A DNA stretch of 64,000 nucleotides from Vulcanimicrobiota bacterium (GCA_019637395.1 JAHBVR010000001.1:1-64000); one strand, 5' to 3'. Counted from the stretch's first letter, positions 1 to 11,849 are shown. The notes: generated by a model not told the origin, from the letters alone. Program-made: numbers and translations.

Positions 1-98
1 GACCCCCCTCTTTGTCCAGGAGGAATACTCATGACATGAAGGGTAAAAGCCCTCAGTCTACTCTTCTCTTGATTCTACACAGCAAAGGTAACACAAGC

Positions 99-3005
<2,907 letters not shown>

Positions 3006-3019
3006 TTCGTTCTCCTACC

Positions 3020-3054
3020 AAAAAAGGGCGCACTCGCGAGAGTGGGCCCTTTTT
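3020..3054. terminator. Bidirectional intrinsic terminator
   Basis: A run of A at 3021-3025 is followed by GGGC, then CACTC, a GCGA loop, GAGTG, GCCC and TTTTT at 3050-3054. The hairpin has U-runs in both orientations, so it can end both ppdK and the convergent membrane-protein gene. Confidence 0.85.
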
Positions 3055-3057
3055 CGT

Positions 3058-3441
3058 TTAGTGACGCCGGAAGCCGAAGTCGTCGGCGGTCGGGGCAAGC
3101 GAAACCCGCACCGGAGTGAGGACCGCCACCACGACCTGGATGAGCGCCAGCAAAGGCAAAAAACAACTGAGTCCCCAGAGTTCCGCGCCAAAATCCAACC
3201 ACGGGCCCCGCTGATAGGTTACCGACTTATAGTAGCACCAGCCGGAAAAAGCCAGACCCAACAGCATCGTGAGGAAAAGACAGGCCCAGGCGGCCCGGCG
3301 CACGGCCCGGGCCGCTTCAGGCAAGCGCGGGTCGGGCCAGCGGTGGGCGACCCAGAGCAGGCAATTGCCGGTGAGGTAGTAGGGGGCCGGCAGCAGCAAG
3401 CCCATCGCAGTGAGAAACCCTACCAGGTAAAAAACTTCCAT
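3058..3441 (-). CDS. Small integral membrane protein, unknown function
   Basis: 127 aa with three or four hydrophobic segments (about residues 4-25, 47-68 and 86-110) separated by a basic Arg-rich stretch around residues 35-48 (DPRLPEAARAVRR). This looks like a polytopic inner-membrane protein with a short cytosolic loop. I recognise no family and see no catalytic motif. It runs convergent to ppdK and shares its terminator. The start is the ATG at 3441, preceded by an AT-rich spacer on the minus strand. It lies 37 nt downstream of the lectin-domain gene, so the two may be co-transcribed. Confidence 0.6.
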   Translation of the reverse strand: MEVFYLVGFLTAMGLLLPAPYYLTGNCLLWVAHRWPDPRLPEAARAVRRAAWACLFLTMLLGLAFSGWCYYKSVTYQRGPWLDFGAELWGLSCFLPLLALIQVVVAVLTPVRVSLAPTADDFGFRRH

Positions 3442-3478
3442 ACAAGCAACTTAACACTGTTAATATTATTTTGTCAAA

Positions 3479-4294
3479 TTAGCGTACCGGGCTCCAAACC
3501 GGTTGGCCATGGTTCCCTTGACGGCGATAGATTACGAGATTCCCGTCGTCCTGGACCTGCAGTTGGTAGTCGCCAGGAGACTGCTCCGGGGACGACCAGA
3601 TCGTCTCTCCGGTGGCCGACAGAATCAACATTCGACCTCGACTATCCAGCCGCAGGCGCACCCCCGCGCCACGCGTTTCGGTTCCCCAGAGCGGCTTCAA
3701 ACTGGCTCCATCCACCCGATACAAGACGCAATTACCATCGCTTTGCACGGCCAGCCGGAAGCGCTGGTTAGGCGACTCCAGCATGGCCCCCGCCGGCAAA
3801 TCGGTGCCGATAAGCAAGCGCTCCGGAGCCTGCGCCGAAGTGGGGGACGGGGATGGAGTTGGCGAGGGGGACGGGGACAAAATCAATCCCAGTTGACCGT
3901 CGAGAGCGGCCAGGGCCTCGGAAGCGGAAGTATAAGCAATTCGCCAGGATACCTTGACCGGCCGGTCCTTCCCGTCCAGTTGCGTCAGGCACAGATAAGT
4001 ACCGTTGCGAGCCACACCCATCCGCTTGAGGCTGGCCGCCATCCGGGATTCGGCGAAATCGTAAATTTGGAAGTACTGCTCCAACCCGGTGCCGGCAAAA
4101 TGACCCTCGGCCCTTTTCTGCCTCAGCAGTTCGACTAACTGTTTATGGCGCAGCGATTGCCCCGTCTGAGCCGAGTCAAAAACCACCAGCAGACCGCGAT
4201 GGGGCTGGGCCCAGGCCACCATCAGCCCTATCCAGAGCACCAGCCAGGCCGCGAAGCGGCTGGCGCTCATCATTGTAAGCAAGGCCCGCCTCAT
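3479..4294 (-). CDS. Exported protein with C-terminal bulb-type lectin domain
   Basis: About 271 aa from the chosen ATG. An alternative ATG at 4270 starts just before SASRFAAWLVLW. A signal peptide (hydrophobic, ending AWAQ) leads into a region with VVFDSAQTG and QIYDFAESRM, resembling a thioredoxin-like DUF4174-type domain without visible Cys pairs. After a Ser/Pro linker (SPSPTPSPSPT) the last ~110 residues form repeats of the B-lectin type: LAVQSDGNCVLYR, RLDSRGRMLIL and QVQDDGNLVIYR. The QxDxNxVxY sugar-binding signature is intact in the last repeat and nearly so in the first. The protein probably binds mannose-type glycans outside the inner membrane. It is divergent from cysD. Confidence 0.65.
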   Translation of the reverse strand: MRRALLTMMSASRFAAWLVLWIGLMVAWAQPHRGLLVVFDSAQTGQSLRHKQLVELLRQKRAEGHFAGTGLEQYFQIYDFAESRMAASLKRMGVARNGTYLCLTQLDGKDRPVKVSWRIAYTSASEALAALDGQLGLILSPSPSPTPSPSPTSAQAPERLLIGTDLPAGAMLESPNQRFRLAVQSDGNCVLYRVDGASLKPLWGTETRGAGVRLRLDSRGRMLILSATGETIWSSPEQSPGDYQLQVQDDGNLVIYRRQGNHGQPVWSPVR

Positions 4295-4367
4295 AAGCTC
4301 AGCGTTTCGCAACGATCCCACCAATGCCTTGCACAGGAATTCAAGAATCGCCACCCAATAGCCGTGC

Positions 4368-5210
4368 GTGGCCAACCTCCTCGAGCACGAAGCCATCTAC
4401 TATCTACGCGAAGCTGTGGCCCAACTGGAACGACCCGCGCTGCTCTTCTCGGGAGGCAAAGACTCCATCGTGCTGGCGCATCTCTGCCGCCAGGCTTTTC
4501 TGCACCTACCCTGTCCCTTGCTGCACGTGGATACCGGCCACAACTTTCCAGAAACCCTGGAATTTCGTGATCGCTTCGTGCAAGAATTCAAGGCCCGTCT
4601 GATCGTGGCCCGAGTGCAGGACTCGATCGATCGGGGGACCGTGCACGAAGAAGCAGGCCCCCGGCCCAGCCGGAACGCGGCCCAGAGCGTGACCCTGCTG
4701 GAGGCGGTGGCCGAACACCGCCTGGACGGGCTGTTGGGAGGCGCCCGCCGGGATGAAGAAAAGGCACGCGCCAAGGAACGCTTCTTCTCCCATCGCGACC
4801 AGCACGGGCAGTGGCGTCCCAAGGAGCAACGGCCGGAATTCTGGAATCTGGTCAATGCCTTCCATCATCCCCACGAACACTTCCGTGTTTTTCCGTTGAG
4901 CAACTGGACCGAACTGGATATCTGGAGATATATCCAGCGCTATCAGATCGAAGTACCTTCGCTCTATTTCGCTCGGCCCCGGCGGGTGAATTCCCAGTTG
5001 CTGGCGGACGAGCAGGGCCGGGAAGAGCTCGTTCGCTTCCGCACCATCGGCGACATGACCTGTACCGGAGCGATCCGTTCCCGGGCGCGCACCGTCGAAG
5101 AAATCCTTCACGAATTGGAAACAACCCGGGCAAGTGAACGCGGCACGCGGGCCGACGATCAACGCAGTCAGGCCGCCATGGAGGACCGCAAAAGATTGGG
5201 CTATTTCTGA
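4368..5210 (+). CDS. cysD: Sulfate adenylyltransferase subunit 2
   Basis: Forms APS from ATP and sulfate together with the GTPase subunit CysN. The PP-loop SGGKDS is at residues 28-33 of 280. VDTGHNFPET, GGARRDEEKAR and LSNWTELDIWRYI are family hallmarks. Length is slightly under the 300 aa typical of enterobacterial CysD. The stop TGA overlaps the ATG of the next gene by one base, so the two subunits are translationally coupled. The start ATG at 4368 has no obvious Shine-Dalgarno. Confidence 0.95.
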   Translation: MANLLEHEAIYYLREAVAQLERPALLFSGGKDSIVLAHLCRQAFLHLPCPLLHVDTGHNFPETLEFRDRFVQEFKARLIVARVQDSIDRGTVHEEAGPRPSRNAAQSVTLLEAVAEHRLDGLLGGARRDEEKARAKERFFSHRDQHGQWRPKEQRPEFWNLVNAFHHPHEHFRVFPLSNWTELDIWRYIQRYQIEVPSLYFARPRRVNSQLLADEQGREELVRFRTIGDMTCTGAIRSRARTVEEILHELETTRASERGTRADDQRSQAAMEDRKRLGYF

Positions 5211-7012
5211 TGCTGCGTTTCGTGACGGCCGGCAGCGTCGACGACGGCAAAAGCACCTTGATCGGGCGCCTCCTGCACGATAAAGAACTCATCCCCAGTG
5301 ACGTGCTCCAAGGTCTGACCGATCTGGCTTACTTGACCGACGGCCTGCGTGACGAACGCGAGCAAAAAATCACTATCGACGTCGCCTACCGCTATTTTGA
5401 AATCCAGGGACGGAAATTCATCCTGGCCGATACCCCCGGGCACGAGCAGTACACCCGCAACATGCTGACGGGAGCCAGCACCGCCGACCTGGCCGTGATC
5501 CTGGTCGACGCGCGCAAGGGGGTGACCAGTCAGACGCGGCGCCACACTTTGCTTTGTTCTCTGCTGGGGGTCCCGCAAATCGTGCTGGCCGTCAATAAAA
5601 TGGACACCGTCGAATTCCAGCAAAACGTTTTTCAACGTATTGAACAGGATTTTTACGACTACGCCGACCGCCTTAAGATCGCCAGCATCGTGACCATCCC
5701 GGTCAGCGCTCTGGAAGGCGACAATATCGTCCACAAGAGCGCTCACATGGAATGGTACGACGGCCCCACCCTGCTGCATCACTTACAGCACGTCCATCTG
5801 GGCAGTTTGCTCAATCAGGTGGATTTCCGCCTGGCCGTGCAATGCGTAGTCCGTCCCCATCAGGATTTTAGAGGTCTGGCCGGACGCGTCCTTTCCGGAA
5901 GGATCCGTCCGGGTCAACAGGTGACTTTATTGCCCGCTGAAACCACCACCACCATCCGGACCATTTTGGGCCCGGGAGGCGAACTGGACGAAGCGGTGGC
6001 CGGCCAATCCGTCCTTCTCACTCTGCAAGACGAGCGGGAGGCCGCTCGCGGCACTATGGTGGCGCGCACCGCCAACCAACCGGAACGGGCCACGCGCCTG
6101 GACGTCAACCTGTGCTGGACCGACGCCCGCCCGTTGCAGGTCCATACTCCCTACTGGCTACTGCACACCTCGCGCAAAATCCGCTGCCAGGTAGAGCACG
6201 TGCACTATCAGTTAGACGTGGACAGTCTCCACCGCCAACCGGCCCAAACTCTCGAGCTCAATCAAATCGGGCGGGTCCGCCTGGTGTGCAGCGAAGCCGT
6301 CTTTTTTGATCCTTACGACCGCAATCGCGAAACCGGCAGCCTGGCGCTGGTCGACCCCCAGTCCCACCACACCGTGGCCGCCGGGATGATCCGCGGAGCC
6401 GCCCTTGATCCCGAAAAAGACCAGCGGATTTACCCGTATCAGGCCTCGATCGACCGGGTCCAACGCGAGCAACGGCAAGGGCATCTGGCCTGCGTACTGT
6501 GGTTCACCGGCCTCTCCGGCTCGGGTAAATCCACCCTCGCCCAGGAACTGGAAAAGCTCCTCTTCGCCCAGAACTGCAACACTTTCAGCCTGGACGGCGA
6601 CAATCTGCGCCACGGCTTGAATTCCGACTTGCCCTTCAGCCAGGCCGCCCGCAAAGAAAACGTGCGCCGCGCCGCCGAAGTGGCCCGATTGGCTTTTGAG
6701 CACGGCCACATCGTGCTGGCCAGCTTCATCTCACCCTTCGCCGAAGATCGCCAGCAGGCACGCCAAAGAATCGAGCCCGGCCGTTTTCTGGAAATCTTCC
6801 TCGACTGTCCCCTGGAAGAGTGTCTGCGCCGCGATCCTAAAGGCCTCTACGCCCGCGCTCAACGGGGCGAAATCCCCGAATTCACGGGTATTTCCTCGCC
6901 CTACGAAAAGCCTCAAAACCCGGAACTGCACCTGCCCCTACAGCCCCTGGAACGCTCCCTACAACAACTCCTGGATCTCCTCAAAATCAGGCATATTCTC
7001 CCGCCGTCCTGA
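5210..7012 (+). CDS. cysNC: CysN-CysC fusion: sulfate adenylyltransferase GTPase subunit / adenylylsulfate kinase
   Basis: Bifunctional sulfate-activation enzyme producing PAPS. The N-terminal translation-factor-like GTPase has G1 GSVDDGKST (residues 8-16), DTPGHE and NKMD. The EF-Tu-like beta domains reach to about residue 400. The C-terminal APS kinase has P-loop GLSGSGKST (434-442), DGDN, and the FISPFAEDR region carrying the conserved Ser. At 600 aa it matches the fused NodQ/CysNC architecture. The N terminus begins almost at G1, without the extension of enterobacterial CysN. No cysH or cysI is nearby, so PAPS could serve assimilation or sulfation. Confidence 0.95.
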   Translation: MLRFVTAGSVDDGKSTLIGRLLHDKELIPSDVLQGLTDLAYLTDGLRDEREQKITIDVAYRYFEIQGRKFILADTPGHEQYTRNMLTGASTADLAVILVDARKGVTSQTRRHTLLCSLLGVPQIVLAVNKMDTVEFQQNVFQRIEQDFYDYADRLKIASIVTIPVSALEGDNIVHKSAHMEWYDGPTLLHHLQHVHLGSLLNQVDFRLAVQCVVRPHQDFRGLAGRVLSGRIRPGQQVTLLPAETTTTIRTILGPGGELDEAVAGQSVLLTLQDEREAARGTMVARTANQPERATRLDVNLCWTDARPLQVHTPYWLLHTSRKIRCQVEHVHYQLDVDSLHRQPAQTLELNQIGRVRLVCSEAVFFDPYDRNRETGSLALVDPQSHHTVAAGMIRGAALDPEKDQRIYPYQASIDRVQREQRQGHLACVLWFTGLSGSGKSTLAQELEKLLFAQNCNTFSLDGDNLRHGLNSDLPFSQAARKENVRRAAEVARLAFEHGHIVLASFISPFAEDRQQARQRIEPGRFLEIFLDCPLEECLRRDPKGLYARAQRGEIPEFTGISSPYEKPQNPELHLPLQPLERSLQQLLDLLKIRHILPPS

Positions 7013-7018
7013 CACTCT

Positions 7019-7490
7019 ACGATTCGCCTTGAGTGATATTCTCGAGCTACATTACGTGGAGTCGAGAAAGTTCCGCAAGTCCAAGCCCCACTCGCTGCAA
7101 AACCCGTTTCGAGCGTTGGCTCTATTTTTGAAATTTGCCGATCTCTACAGCGACGAAACCTTGCCGCTTCCCGACAATCTGGCTCAAGAGGAGGGCATCC
7201 CTATGTCTTTGGAAGAATGCGCCGCGCCTATCCATTCGCGAACTGATCGAGGCCCGCGAAAAGGCGGAGCGCGATGAAATAAGTCGGTTGCGCACCGCCG
7301 AGGCCCGAGGCCTGGAAGAGGGTCTCCTCAGAGGCCGGCAGGAGGCTGCCTGGGGCTACTGGGACAGGGCATCGCCTTGGAAATCATCGAAAAAGCCACG
7401 GACTTTCTCAGACCGAGCTCGAGGCGCTCAAGCAGGTCGATCTCGATCGATGGAGCCAGGCAAAACGGCCGCGGAGTAAGCCCCGCGGCC
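7019..7490 (+). pseudogene. Remnant of an Rpn-family (PD-(D/E)XK) transposase-like nuclease
   Basis: The region carries pieces of one protein family in three frames. First comes LSDILELHYVESRKFRK with a LALFLKFADL segment. Then, after a shift near 7230, ELIEAREKAERDEISRLR and AEARGLEEGLLRGRQEA. Then, after another shift near 7370, GIALEIIEKATDF and TELEALKQVDLDRW. These blocks match in order the C-terminal half of Rpn/PF12784 proteins. The catalytic N-terminal half is absent, because cysNC ends immediately upstream. I read it as a decayed gene with at least two frameshifts. Confidence 0.75.
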
Positions 7491-7491
7491 G
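7462..7491 (-). terminator. Intrinsic terminator of the EF-hand gene
   Basis: CGGCCGCGG (7466-7474) pairs with CCGCGGCCG (7483-7491) around an 8-nt loop. On the minus strand the stem is followed by TTTT (AAAA at 7462-7465). Confidence 0.7.
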
Positions 7492-7516
7492 CAATGTCAG
7501 GCCTTATGAAATTCGA

Positions 7517-8233
7517 TTAGTAGAAACCGCCACCAAAGCCACCGCCGAAGCCGGGGAAGCCGCCGGGGAAACCGCCGGGGAAACCGCCGCCCCAGACGTT
7601 GCCGCGGTGGTTGACGCCGGTGAAGTTATGGAAGGGGTCGATGGTTCCGACCGAGCCGCGGCCGAAACCAGGGGTGGGGAAATTGAAGGGGCTGTGCTGC
7701 TCCCAGGGCTGGAACTTGCCGTCGCGATTCTGATCCACCAGCACGCGTCCGCCCGACTGGGCAAACTCCCACTGCGACAGGCGGCCGTCACCGTCCTGAT
7801 CGCGGGCGCGCATCTCGCGGCTGAAGGCCCGGCCCTGCACGCGCTCGAGCAGGCCTACGCGGCCGTCGCCATTGAAGTCATAGTTGCCGCCCATCGACAT
7901 CAGGCGCCGGCGGCTGCCTTCGATCTCGCTACGGTCAATCTTTCCGTCGCGATTCAGGTCCATCGCCAGCACGCCGTCCTGACCGGCGTCATAGCGGCCG
8001 TTGCCATTGAGATCGGTAGCGTAACCGCCGCGCTGCTGCAATCCGAGGAAACCACCGTCTCCAACCTGAGCGTAGGGCAGATTGCCGTGACCCTGCTGCC
8101 ACATCGGGGGCTGTTGCGGGAAAAAACCCGGCCCCTGGAAGCCACCCATCATCTGGGCGCGGCGCATCGAGTTGAGCAGCATCTGCTGGTCCATTGCCTG
8201 CTGGTTGAAATTCGTGATGTTTCCGATTGCCAT
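7517..8233 (-). CDS. EF-hand calcium-binding protein with Gly/Phe-rich tail
   Basis: 238 aa with no signal peptide. Asp-rich loops typical of EF-hands recur: DLNGNGRYDAGQD, DLNRDGKIDRSE, DFNGDGRVGLLE, DQDGDGRLSQWE and DQNRDGKFQPWE, so about five Ca2+ sites between residues 70 and 185. The first 60 residues are Gln/Met-rich. The last 40 consist of GGFPGGFPGG-type repeats. GGGAGGT precedes the ATG at good spacing, so the start is secure. Calcium binding is a firm inference from the motifs; the biological role is unknown. The Gly-rich tail could mediate self-assembly or surface attachment. Confidence 0.85.
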   Translation of the reverse strand: MAIGNITNFNQQAMDQQMLLNSMRRAQMMGGFQGPGFFPQQPPMWQQGHGNLPYAQVGDGGFLGLQQRGGYATDLNGNGRYDAGQDGVLAMDLNRDGKIDRSEIEGSRRRLMSMGGNYDFNGDGRVGLLERVQGRAFSREMRARDQDGDGRLSQWEFAQSGGRVLVDQNRDGKFQPWEQHSPFNFPTPGFGRGSVGTIDPFHNFTGVNHRGNVWGGGFPGGFPGGFPGFGGGFGGGFY

Positions 8234-8402
8234 AGTGTCTCGTTACCTCCCGGCTTTTATTCAGTGTATCGTGTGCAAGAGAGTTATCCCTCGAAAATCA
8301 CGGAAGTATAAAGACAGGAAGTAAAGCGTTTGTAAACTTCTTGTAAAATCCTCGACAGTCGCAATTCAGGCCCTTTTCAGGCTCCAGCACTACATTCATC
8401 GG

Positions 8403-9977
8403 GTGAAGATCCATTCTCAGGGAATTATCGCTCCTTTTACAGAGCCCCCGCGCAAGCAAGCCCAGGTCTCCAACCTTAGGGAAGATACCGTAACGATTTA
8501 CTCCTTCCCTGAACTCTCGCCCCTGAACCGGCCACAGTCAGCCCTGGTCAACAGTCAGAACTACAGCTTAAAAACTCTGGGGGGTCAACCGGCCGCTCGC
8601 CAAGCCCTGCAAACCCTGGCCCAAGCTCTAGAGCAGAACCACAAAGGCTGGCCCGTACTCCTGTGCGGTAATTCCGGCTCGGGTAAAACCACTCTATTGC
8701 GCGGTCTGGCCGGCGATCTTCAGAATGCCAACATCGCCACCGTGGGCGTGGAAGCGGACGCTCTGAACTCCGACAACCTGCAGGCTTACTTCAGTCAGGC
8801 CACTCAACTGGCCGACCAGAGTCCGCACGGCGTCAGCCTGCTGGCCCTGGAAGATCTCGATCTGGCCGCCCGCGTGCGCAGCAGCGAAGCTGGCGAAGTC
8901 AGCACCCGCCAGCATCAACTGCTGGCCTGTCTGTGCCGCAATTTAAAAGAAAATCCCAGAGTGGTGGTGGTGGCCACCACCAGCCGCCCGGAAATCGTCG
9001 ATCGCGAAGCCAGTGAACTCTTCCAGAAGATCGAAGTCAAGACGCCGTCAGGGCCCGAAGAGCGCCTGGAAATTCTCCAAAGCATCTGCCGGCAGCGCAA
9101 TATCCAGGCCGACCCCCAAGCCTTGCAAGAAATGGCCGAGGCGACCCGGGGTGATCAAACCAGTCAACTGGTCGAGCTGGCTCAAAAAGCCTCCCCCCAA
9201 GGCCTTATCACCCCTCAATCGGGCCGCCAGGCACGCCTGGAAAAGGTCTTTGGCGCGGCCGGGCCGGTTACTTTGGACGATGCCAATTTTCGCGTCACCG
9301 TTTGCCACGAACTCGGCCACGTGGTGGTGCGCCACCTTTTCCAGCAACTGGCCGAGCGTACCGGTCACCCGGAACATCTACCCCAAGCTATCGACAGCCT
9401 CAGTTTCGCCCCCCGGGGCGGCTCCAATGCGGCCGTCTTCCTGAAGAACTCCGGCAATCCGATCTCCAGCTTTGAATATTACTTTGCCGAAGTGTCCTCC
9501 AATCTGGCCGGGCGAGCCGCCGAGAACCAGTGCGGCGGCGGCCAACTCACGGCCGGACCGGCCGACGACATCCTCAATGCCACCCGGCTGACTCAGGAAG
9601 CCGTGCGCCTGAAAGGGATGGGCCAAAACCTGGGACCGTTTAACCCGAACAACGCCATGTCCGGCAATACGCTGAGGCTGGCTGAAGAGGATGAAGACCG
9701 CTTTACCAAGACAGCCGACCGGGCGGCCGCCAGCATCGTCAACTACTATCGCCCGATGATCGAGGATTACGCCGAGCAAATCGTGCTCAAGCGCAACGAT
9801 CCCGAGGCTCTCTGCGTGAGCGGAACCGATTTACTGCAGCGTATCAAAGATTGGGAACACGGGCGTCGGGAACCAGTGGAAAAGCTCCAGAATTGGGTAT
9901 CTAAGGAAATGGAATCGCTCAAACCCAAACCCCCCGCCATCTACGACCCGGTTAGCGATAAGCTGGTGGGCTATTAA
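8403..9977 (+). CDS. FtsH-like AAA ATPase with M41-type zinc protease domain, no membrane anchor
   Basis: 524 aa. The AAA module has Walker A GNSGSGKTT (residues 89-97), a Walker B-like LLALEDLD and a sensor-like VVVVATTSRPE. The C-terminal half carries HELGH (302-306) as the HEXXH zinc site and LAGRAAE...GPADDILNAT, equivalent to the FtsH segment whose Asp supplies the third zinc ligand (here near D389). FtsH normally has two N-terminal membrane helices; this protein has none, so it should be soluble. Start GTG at 8403 lacks a clear Shine-Dalgarno. Function is inferred as ATP-driven proteolysis; the substrate is unknown. The upstream 169 nt probably hold the promoters of this gene and the divergent EF-hand gene, but I could not identify boxes. 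Confidence 0.8.
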   Translation: MKIHSQGIIAPFTEPPRKQAQVSNLREDTVTIYSFPELSPLNRPQSALVNSQNYSLKTLGGQPAARQALQTLAQALEQNHKGWPVLLCGNSGSGKTTLLRGLAGDLQNANIATVGVEADALNSDNLQAYFSQATQLADQSPHGVSLLALEDLDLAARVRSSEAGEVSTRQHQLLACLCRNLKENPRVVVVATTSRPEIVDREASELFQKIEVKTPSGPEERLEILQSICRQRNIQADPQALQEMAEATRGDQTSQLVELAQKASPQGLITPQSGRQARLEKVFGAAGPVTLDDANFRVTVCHELGHVVVRHLFQQLAERTGHPEHLPQAIDSLSFAPRGGSNAAVFLKNSGNPISSFEYYFAEVSSNLAGRAAENQCGGGQLTAGPADDILNATRLTQEAVRLKGMGQNLGPFNPNNAMSGNTLRLAEEDEDRFTKTADRAAASIVNYYRPMIEDYAEQIVLKRNDPEALCVSGTDLLQRIKDWEHGRREPVEKLQNWVSKEMESLKPKPPAIYDPVSDKLVGY

Positions 9978-10593
9978 GCAGAAACTGGCCCTGGGGGTCT
10001 TTTTTCTGGTCGCCCTGCTGTGGTGGCTCTGGCCGCGCCGCATTGACTTTCTGACTCCCAGGTCCGGCCCCATCGTCGTGCTTGGCGATAGCCTTTCTTA
10101 CGGACTGGGCGCGGAAAGCAACCACGGCTATATTTGCGTGCTGCAGAAACGCCTGGGGATTGAAATCGTCAACAAAGGCGTCAACGGAGACACCAGCAAA
10201 ATGGCCCTGGACCGCCTCCAGAAAGACGTCCTGGACCTCAAACCCGCGCTGGTGCTGGTCGAGTTGGGCGGTAACGACTTCATGCAAAAGGTCCCCCTCG
10301 ACGAAACCTTCGCCAACCTGGACCGCATCATTACCTCGGTGCAAGCGCAGCAAACCCCGGTGTTATTGATCGGAGTGCAGAACGGACTCTTCTCCAACAA
10401 AGCCGCCGGGCGCTACCGCAAGCTGGCCGACCTTCGCCATACCGGACTGGTGGCCAACGCCTTGAGCGACATCCTGACCAGGGCGGACCTCAAATCCGAC
10501 GCCATTCACCCCAACGACAAAGGTTATGAAAGGATGGCCGACGAGGTGGAACCGGAGCTGCGCCGTATGCTGCGCAAGCTGGGCCGCCTCTAG
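9973..10593 (+). CDS. Membrane-anchored SGNH/GDSL hydrolase (esterase)
   Basis: Block I GDSLSYG contains the nucleophile Ser, NKGVNGD the block II Gly, LVELGGNDF the block III Asn, and SDAIHPNDKGY the Asp/His pair, so the triad is complete. The first canonical start is GTG at 10078, which would begin the protein one residue before GDS. The frame is open upstream and encodes KQKLALGVFFLVALLWWLW, a typical signal anchor. I therefore place the start near ATT at 9973, overlapping the stop of the protease gene (9975-9977), or at CTG 9985. About 206 aa. TesA-like esterase or thioesterase activity outside the inner membrane is likely. Confidence 0.75.
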   Translation: MKQKLALGVFFLVALLWWLWPRRIDFLTPRSGPIVVLGDSLSYGLGAESNHGYICVLQKRLGIEIVNKGVNGDTSKMALDRLQKDVLDLKPALVLVELGGNDFMQKVPLDETFANLDRIITSVQAQQTPVLLIGVQNGLFSNKAAGRYRKLADLRHTGLVANALSDILTRADLKSDAIHPNDKGYERMADEVEPELRRMLRKLGRL

Positions 10594-10898
10594 AAGGGCC
10601 AGCCGTTGTTGGACTTCTGATTGATGTTGACCTGGCCGTTGCGCTTCACACCGATGGTGCTGGAATTACGGCTGAACCAATCGCCCTGGTTGGTCTTGTA
10701 CTGGATCCCGCGTTTATTCAGAGAATAGGTCTGGCTATTCTGGTTCAGTGGGAAGCCCAGCACCGAGTTCTGGTTCTGAGTGGTAACATTGATATTCGGA
10801 AAGAAAGGTTCTTTCTTCTTCTGCTTGGCCAGCGCGGCGTCGGTGCTGAGCAGGGTAAGGGCCGCGCACAGTGGCAAAATCCAGGGTAATTTTCGCAT
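10590..10898 (-). CDS. Small exported Asn/Gln-rich protein
   Basis: 102 aa from the ATG at 10898, chosen because GGAGG at 10903-10908 precedes it. The signal peptide (MRKLPW, hydrophobic core, cleavage after ALA) is followed by a mature part rich in Asn and Gln with short beta-like stretches (NVTTQNQNSVLG, GVKRNGQVNINQ). No family recognised. Its TAG stop shares the palindrome CTAG with the stop of the convergent SGNH gene. Confidence 0.6.
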   Translation of the reverse strand: MRKLPWILPLCAALTLLSTDAALAKQKKKEPFFPNINVTTQNQNSVLGFPLNQNSQTYSLNKRGIQYKTNQGDWFSRNSSTIGVKRNGQVNINQKSNNGWPF

Positions 10899-10996
10899 AG
10901 GTTCCTCCAAAGTGGGTCTACTGGAAGCAACCCGGGAAAATCCAGCTCAGGTTCCCCGCCCGGCCTTTTGGTTACCGGCATACCCGCCGAGTGGGA

Positions 10997-11761
10997 TCAC
11001 GGTTCCAACCGGGTATCCACTCGCCCGCCCTGCCCCGGCCGGCCGGCTGCGCCGTCTGGAGCCTGGACAATGTCGTCGCCATCCTGATAGAAGCCGCCCC
11101 TTCCACCCCGGCCGGCCTGGCCCGGCGTCACGTCCAGATCCAGGTAGTCCCGCCAGGGCGCGTTGCGAGTCAGCACGCGGATATTTCCTCCCCAACCGGC
11201 TGCTCCCCCGTCATACCCCTGAGGATGGCTGGAAAAGTCGCGTCCGGCTGCACCATCGCTTCCGTTTCCACCCCGGGCCGTGATCAAGAAACGCAGGCCG
11301 GGTTCACAAAACAGGTAACGGCGGCTCGCCTGGCGCTCCACGATGTAGAGATTCATGCCATGCTCATCGCGCACCAACTCCACGCGCAGTTGCCCGCCGT
11401 TGCTGCCCGGCAACCCCCGAACGTCGCTGGCAGTGCCCGACCGCCCGTCCGAATGGTAGGCAAAACTGCCGGCCACGGAAAAAGCATGATTCTCTACAGG
11501 ACCTCCGGCCGTGGACTGGACCGACCAGAGATAAGTCCCGCCGCTTTCCACCGAAACGGGAAAGCTTCTCTCGGTGGTGGTAACCTGCGACTGCAGCACC
11601 TCACCCTGCCAGAAGCGCACCACGAATTTCTTGCCGGGGCGCGTCCAGCGGAGCTGCACCTGGCCCGAATTCTGCAGCAAGATACTATCATCGGGCGGAT
11701 AAAAAGCCGGCCCCACAGGTAGCCGCGGAACTGCCAACCAGAGCCAGAAGATCCACCACAC
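10997..11761 (-). CDS. Secreted protein with Gly-rich C-terminal region, unknown function
   Basis: 254 aa starting at GTG 11761, with AAGGAGAAAGG upstream. A Trp-rich hydrophobic N terminus is probably a signal or anchor. Residues 25-100 resemble a fibronectin/Ig-like beta domain (SGQVQLRWTRPG, GTYLWSVQS). The remainder is Gly/Asp-rich with collagen-like but irregular glycines (RGGNGSDGAAG, GQAGRGGRGG). No catalytic motif. It probably acts in the envelope or outside the cell. Confidence 0.55.
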   Translation of the reverse strand: MWWIFWLWLAVPRLPVGPAFYPPDDSILLQNSGQVQLRWTRPGKKFVVRFWQGEVLQSQVTTTERSFPVSVESGGTYLWSVQSTAGGPVENHAFSVAGSFAYHSDGRSGTASDVRGLPGSNGGQLRVELVRDEHGMNLYIVERQASRRYLFCEPGLRFLITARGGNGSDGAAGRDFSSHPQGYDGGAAGWGGNIRVLTRNAPWRDYLDLDVTPGQAGRGGRGGFYQDGDDIVQAPDGAAGRPGQGGRVDTRLEP

Positions 11762-11849
11762 CCCCAGCCTTTCTCCTTACACGGAAGGGCACCCCCCGCC
11801 CTGGATGGAATCCTCCAGAACCAAACCGTTCCGCTGGAAGGAGCACAGC

